6,706 nt of DNA, from positions 1-6,706 of the forward strand of contig SXHM01000011.1 in NCBI GenBank assembly GCA_005773695.1, in the 5' to 3' direction. The notes beneath the pieces are model-generated. The model saw only the letters and a program-made list of their open reading frames with translations. It was not told the DNA's origin and did not search any database. The translations under genes were made by a program, and so were the position numbers. Source of the DNA: Bacteroidota bacterium. GTDB taxonomy: Bacteria; Bacteroidota; Bacteroidia; SXHM01. How positions within the stretch are numbered: the first letter of the stretch is position 1; each line of letters opens with the position of its first letter. Below are positions 5,609 through 6,706 of the stretch, piece after piece.

Positions 5609-6313
5609 ATGGCCGTTGAGTATTACCAGAAAAAGGAATACAACAAAGCTTTCCCTTTGTTTGAAGAGTTGTTGACCCTTTATAAAGGGACCGGCAAAGC
5701 CGAAGACATCTACTATTACTACGCCTATACAAACTACCACATGGGCGATTACATTCTGGCAAGCTACCACTTCAATAATTTTGCAAAAACATTCCCATCC
5801 AGCACCCGTGCGCAGGAATGTAGCTTTATGAATGCCTACTGCTATTACCTCGATTCACCCGAAGCCAGCCTTGACCCCACCAACACTTTTAAAGCCATTG
5901 ACGAGCTTCAGCTCTTTATCAACAAATACCCGCAAAGCGATAGCCTGGACCGCTGCAATATCCTCATTGACGACCTGCGCGGAAAACTCGAAGAAAAAAG
6001 CTACAAAGCAGCCATGCTCTACTTCAGAACAGAAGATTACCGCGCTGCCATTGTAGGTTTTAATAATACACTCAAAGATTTTCCCGATATTGCTTCACGC
6101 GAACAATTGAATTTTATGATTGTTAAAGCGAATTATCTTTTAGCTATAAACAGCATTGAAAATAAAAAAGAAGAGCGGTTGAAAAGCACTTCAGAAGCCT
6201 ATCTTAAGTTTATTGATACCTACCCGCAAAGTCAGTATATCAAAGAAGCAGAAGAAATTTACACAAGCACGCTTAAACAACTAAAAAAAAAAACTAATTC
6301 ACAATCAATATAA
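5609..6313 (+). CDS. bamD: BamD outer-membrane assembly lipoprotein, TPR body lacking its signal peptide
   Basis: This is the 234-residue open part of bamD; with the 5' piece the full frame is 271 positions, the normal length for Bacteroidota BamD. BamD is the lipoprotein partner of BamA in the machine that inserts beta-barrel proteins into the outer membrane, and it is expected to be essential. TPR-like helical pairs are visible in AVEYYQKKEYNKAFPLFEEL, YYYYAYTNYHMGDYILASYH, the AIDELQLFINKYPQSD region and AMLYFRTEDYRAAIVGFNN. The YPQS and FPSS turns are typical of this family. The reading frame is intact with no further stops. The ATG at 5609 is only 3 bases after the upstream TAA, so restart of translation is possible, but that product would have no signal peptide or lipid anchor. 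The omega gene follows after 6 bp. An 11-A run at 6283-6293 lies near the 3' end. Confidence 0.85.
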   Translation: MAVEYYQKKEYNKAFPLFEELLTLYKGTGKAEDIYYYYAYTNYHMGDYILASYHFNNFAKTFPSSTRAQECSFMNAYCYYLDSPEASLDPTNTFKAIDELQLFINKYPQSDSLDRCNILIDDLRGKLEEKSYKAAMLYFRTEDYRAAIVGFNNTLKDFPDIASREQLNFMIVKANYLLAINSIENKKEERLKSTSEAYLKFIDTYPQSQYIKEAEEIYTSTLKQLKKKTNSQSI

Positions 6314-6319
6314 TCAAAC

Positions 6320-6652
6320 ATGGAAGCTAAAAAATCAAAAACATCCTCTTCAACAATTACCCGCAACATTACACAGTTTGACAAAGAAACAAACAACGTG
6401 TACGAAAGCGTTGCCATCATTGCAAAACGTGCAAACCAGTTAAGCGCTGAATTAAAAGAAGAGTTAAACGGAAAACTTGCCGAATTTGCAAGCCACACCG
6501 ACAACCTGGAAGAAATTTTTGAGAACCGCGAACAGATTGAAATCTCTAAACACTACGAACGTCAGCCCAAACCACACCTGGTAGCCATTCAGGAATTTCT
6601 TGACGGAGAAGTATATTACCGAAATCCTGCAAAAGAAGAAGCAGCAAAGTAA
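6320..6652 (+). CDS. rpoZ: RNA polymerase omega subunit, Bacteroidota type (Rpb6/RpoZ family)
   Basis: This is a 110-residue cytoplasmic protein matching the omega/Rpb6-like subunit as found in Bacteroidota, which helps assemble and stabilise the core RNA polymerase by binding beta-prime. Recognisable blocks are TRNITQFDKETNNVYESVAI (about 14-33), IAKRANQLSAELKEELNGKL, the acidic NLEEIFENREQIEISKHYE segment and the C-terminal KPHLVAIQEFLDGEVYYRNP. The IAKRANQL stretch corresponds to the conserved helix of omega. It begins 6 bp after the bamD stop, in the same reading frame, and is surely co-transcribed. The bamD-rpoZ order is common in Bacteroidota and is often followed by coaBC, which would lie beyond the right edge (inference). 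Length is normal. No promoter of its own is seen. Confidence 0.87.
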   Translation: MEAKKSKTSSSTITRNITQFDKETNNVYESVAIIAKRANQLSAELKEELNGKLAEFASHTDNLEEIFENREQIEISKHYERQPKPHLVAIQEFLDGEVYYRNPAKEEAAK

Positions 6653-6664
6653 TCAGACAATTTT

Positions 6665-6692
6665 GGATTGCGGATTTTAGATTTCGGATTGC
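6665..6692 (+). repeat. Four-unit GGATTGC-like heptamer array downstream of rpoZ
   Basis: Four back-to-back 7-mers occupy this stretch: GGATTGC, GGATTTT, AGATTTC and GGATTGC, the first and last being identical. It begins 12 bp after the rpoZ stop codon and lies in the gap before the next gene. No hairpin with a U-tract is visible before the window ends. It shares the GATT core with the other two intergenic repeats in the window, but with a period of 7 instead of 8. Confidence 0.6.
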
Positions 6693-6706
6693 AGGTCAAT
6701 TCGCAA

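Noticed and set aside
5501..5770. 89-codon minus-strand frame across the bamD start, considered as a possible antisense gene at the broken site
   Set aside because: The product is a hydrophobic reversed reading of bamD codons with no start context or motif; nothing links it to the nonsense codon.

Overview
The window looks like ordinary chromosomal DNA from a member of the Bacteroidota, probably an uncultured relative of the Chitinophagales/Sphingobacteriales. The evidence is AT-rich intergenic DNA, no Shine-Dalgarno sequences, -7 boxes of the TAnnTTTG type (the Bacteroidota primary sigma signature), a bamD-like gene followed by the Bacteroidota form of RNA polymerase omega, a GCTD...DDxSC cysteine motif in a lipoprotein, and Bacteroidota-type metallophosphatase and thioredoxin-TPR proteins. 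The finer placement is a guess.

Layout from left to right. A small lipoprotein gene (minus strand) runs off the left edge. It is divergent from a secreted cysteine-rich lipoprotein gene (327-827, plus). A perfect 22-bp inverted repeat forms a bidirectional terminator between that gene and a convergent two-gene minus-strand unit. The unit holds a purple-acid-phosphatase-like metallophosphatase (2050-3132) followed 3 bp later by a GTG-started GT4 glycosyltransferase (883-2046). A 67-bp divergent promoter region with interleaved elements separates this unit from a plus-strand series: a DoxX-like membrane protein (3200-3559), a 2H-phosphoesterase/LigT-like protein (3614-4177), a periplasmic thioredoxin with a helical-repeat C-terminus (4274-5449), bamD (5498-6313) and the omega subunit gene (6320-6652). 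Every intergenic gap is shorter than 150 bp. Three of them carry short GATT-cored tandem or inverted repeats.

The genes do not form one pathway. The clearest functional links are the phosphatase-glycosyltransferase pair and the bamD-rpoZ pair, whose order is typical of Bacteroidota, where coaBC often comes next. Four products carry lipoprotein signals or Sec signal peptides and a fifth is a membrane protein, so the region is rich in envelope functions.

The most notable observation is in bamD. The reading frame from the signal peptide through the lipobox to the TPR body is continuous and collinear, except for one in-frame TAA (5603-5605) where family members, as I recall them, have a tyrosine. 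The rest of the gene is intact and has a restart ATG two codons later. This is a sequencing/assembly error, a fresh nonsense mutation in a gene expected to be essential, or a split arrangement that would yield an unanchored BamD body. I see no phage, insertion sequence, CRISPR array, tRNA or rRNA, and no convincing new biological system.
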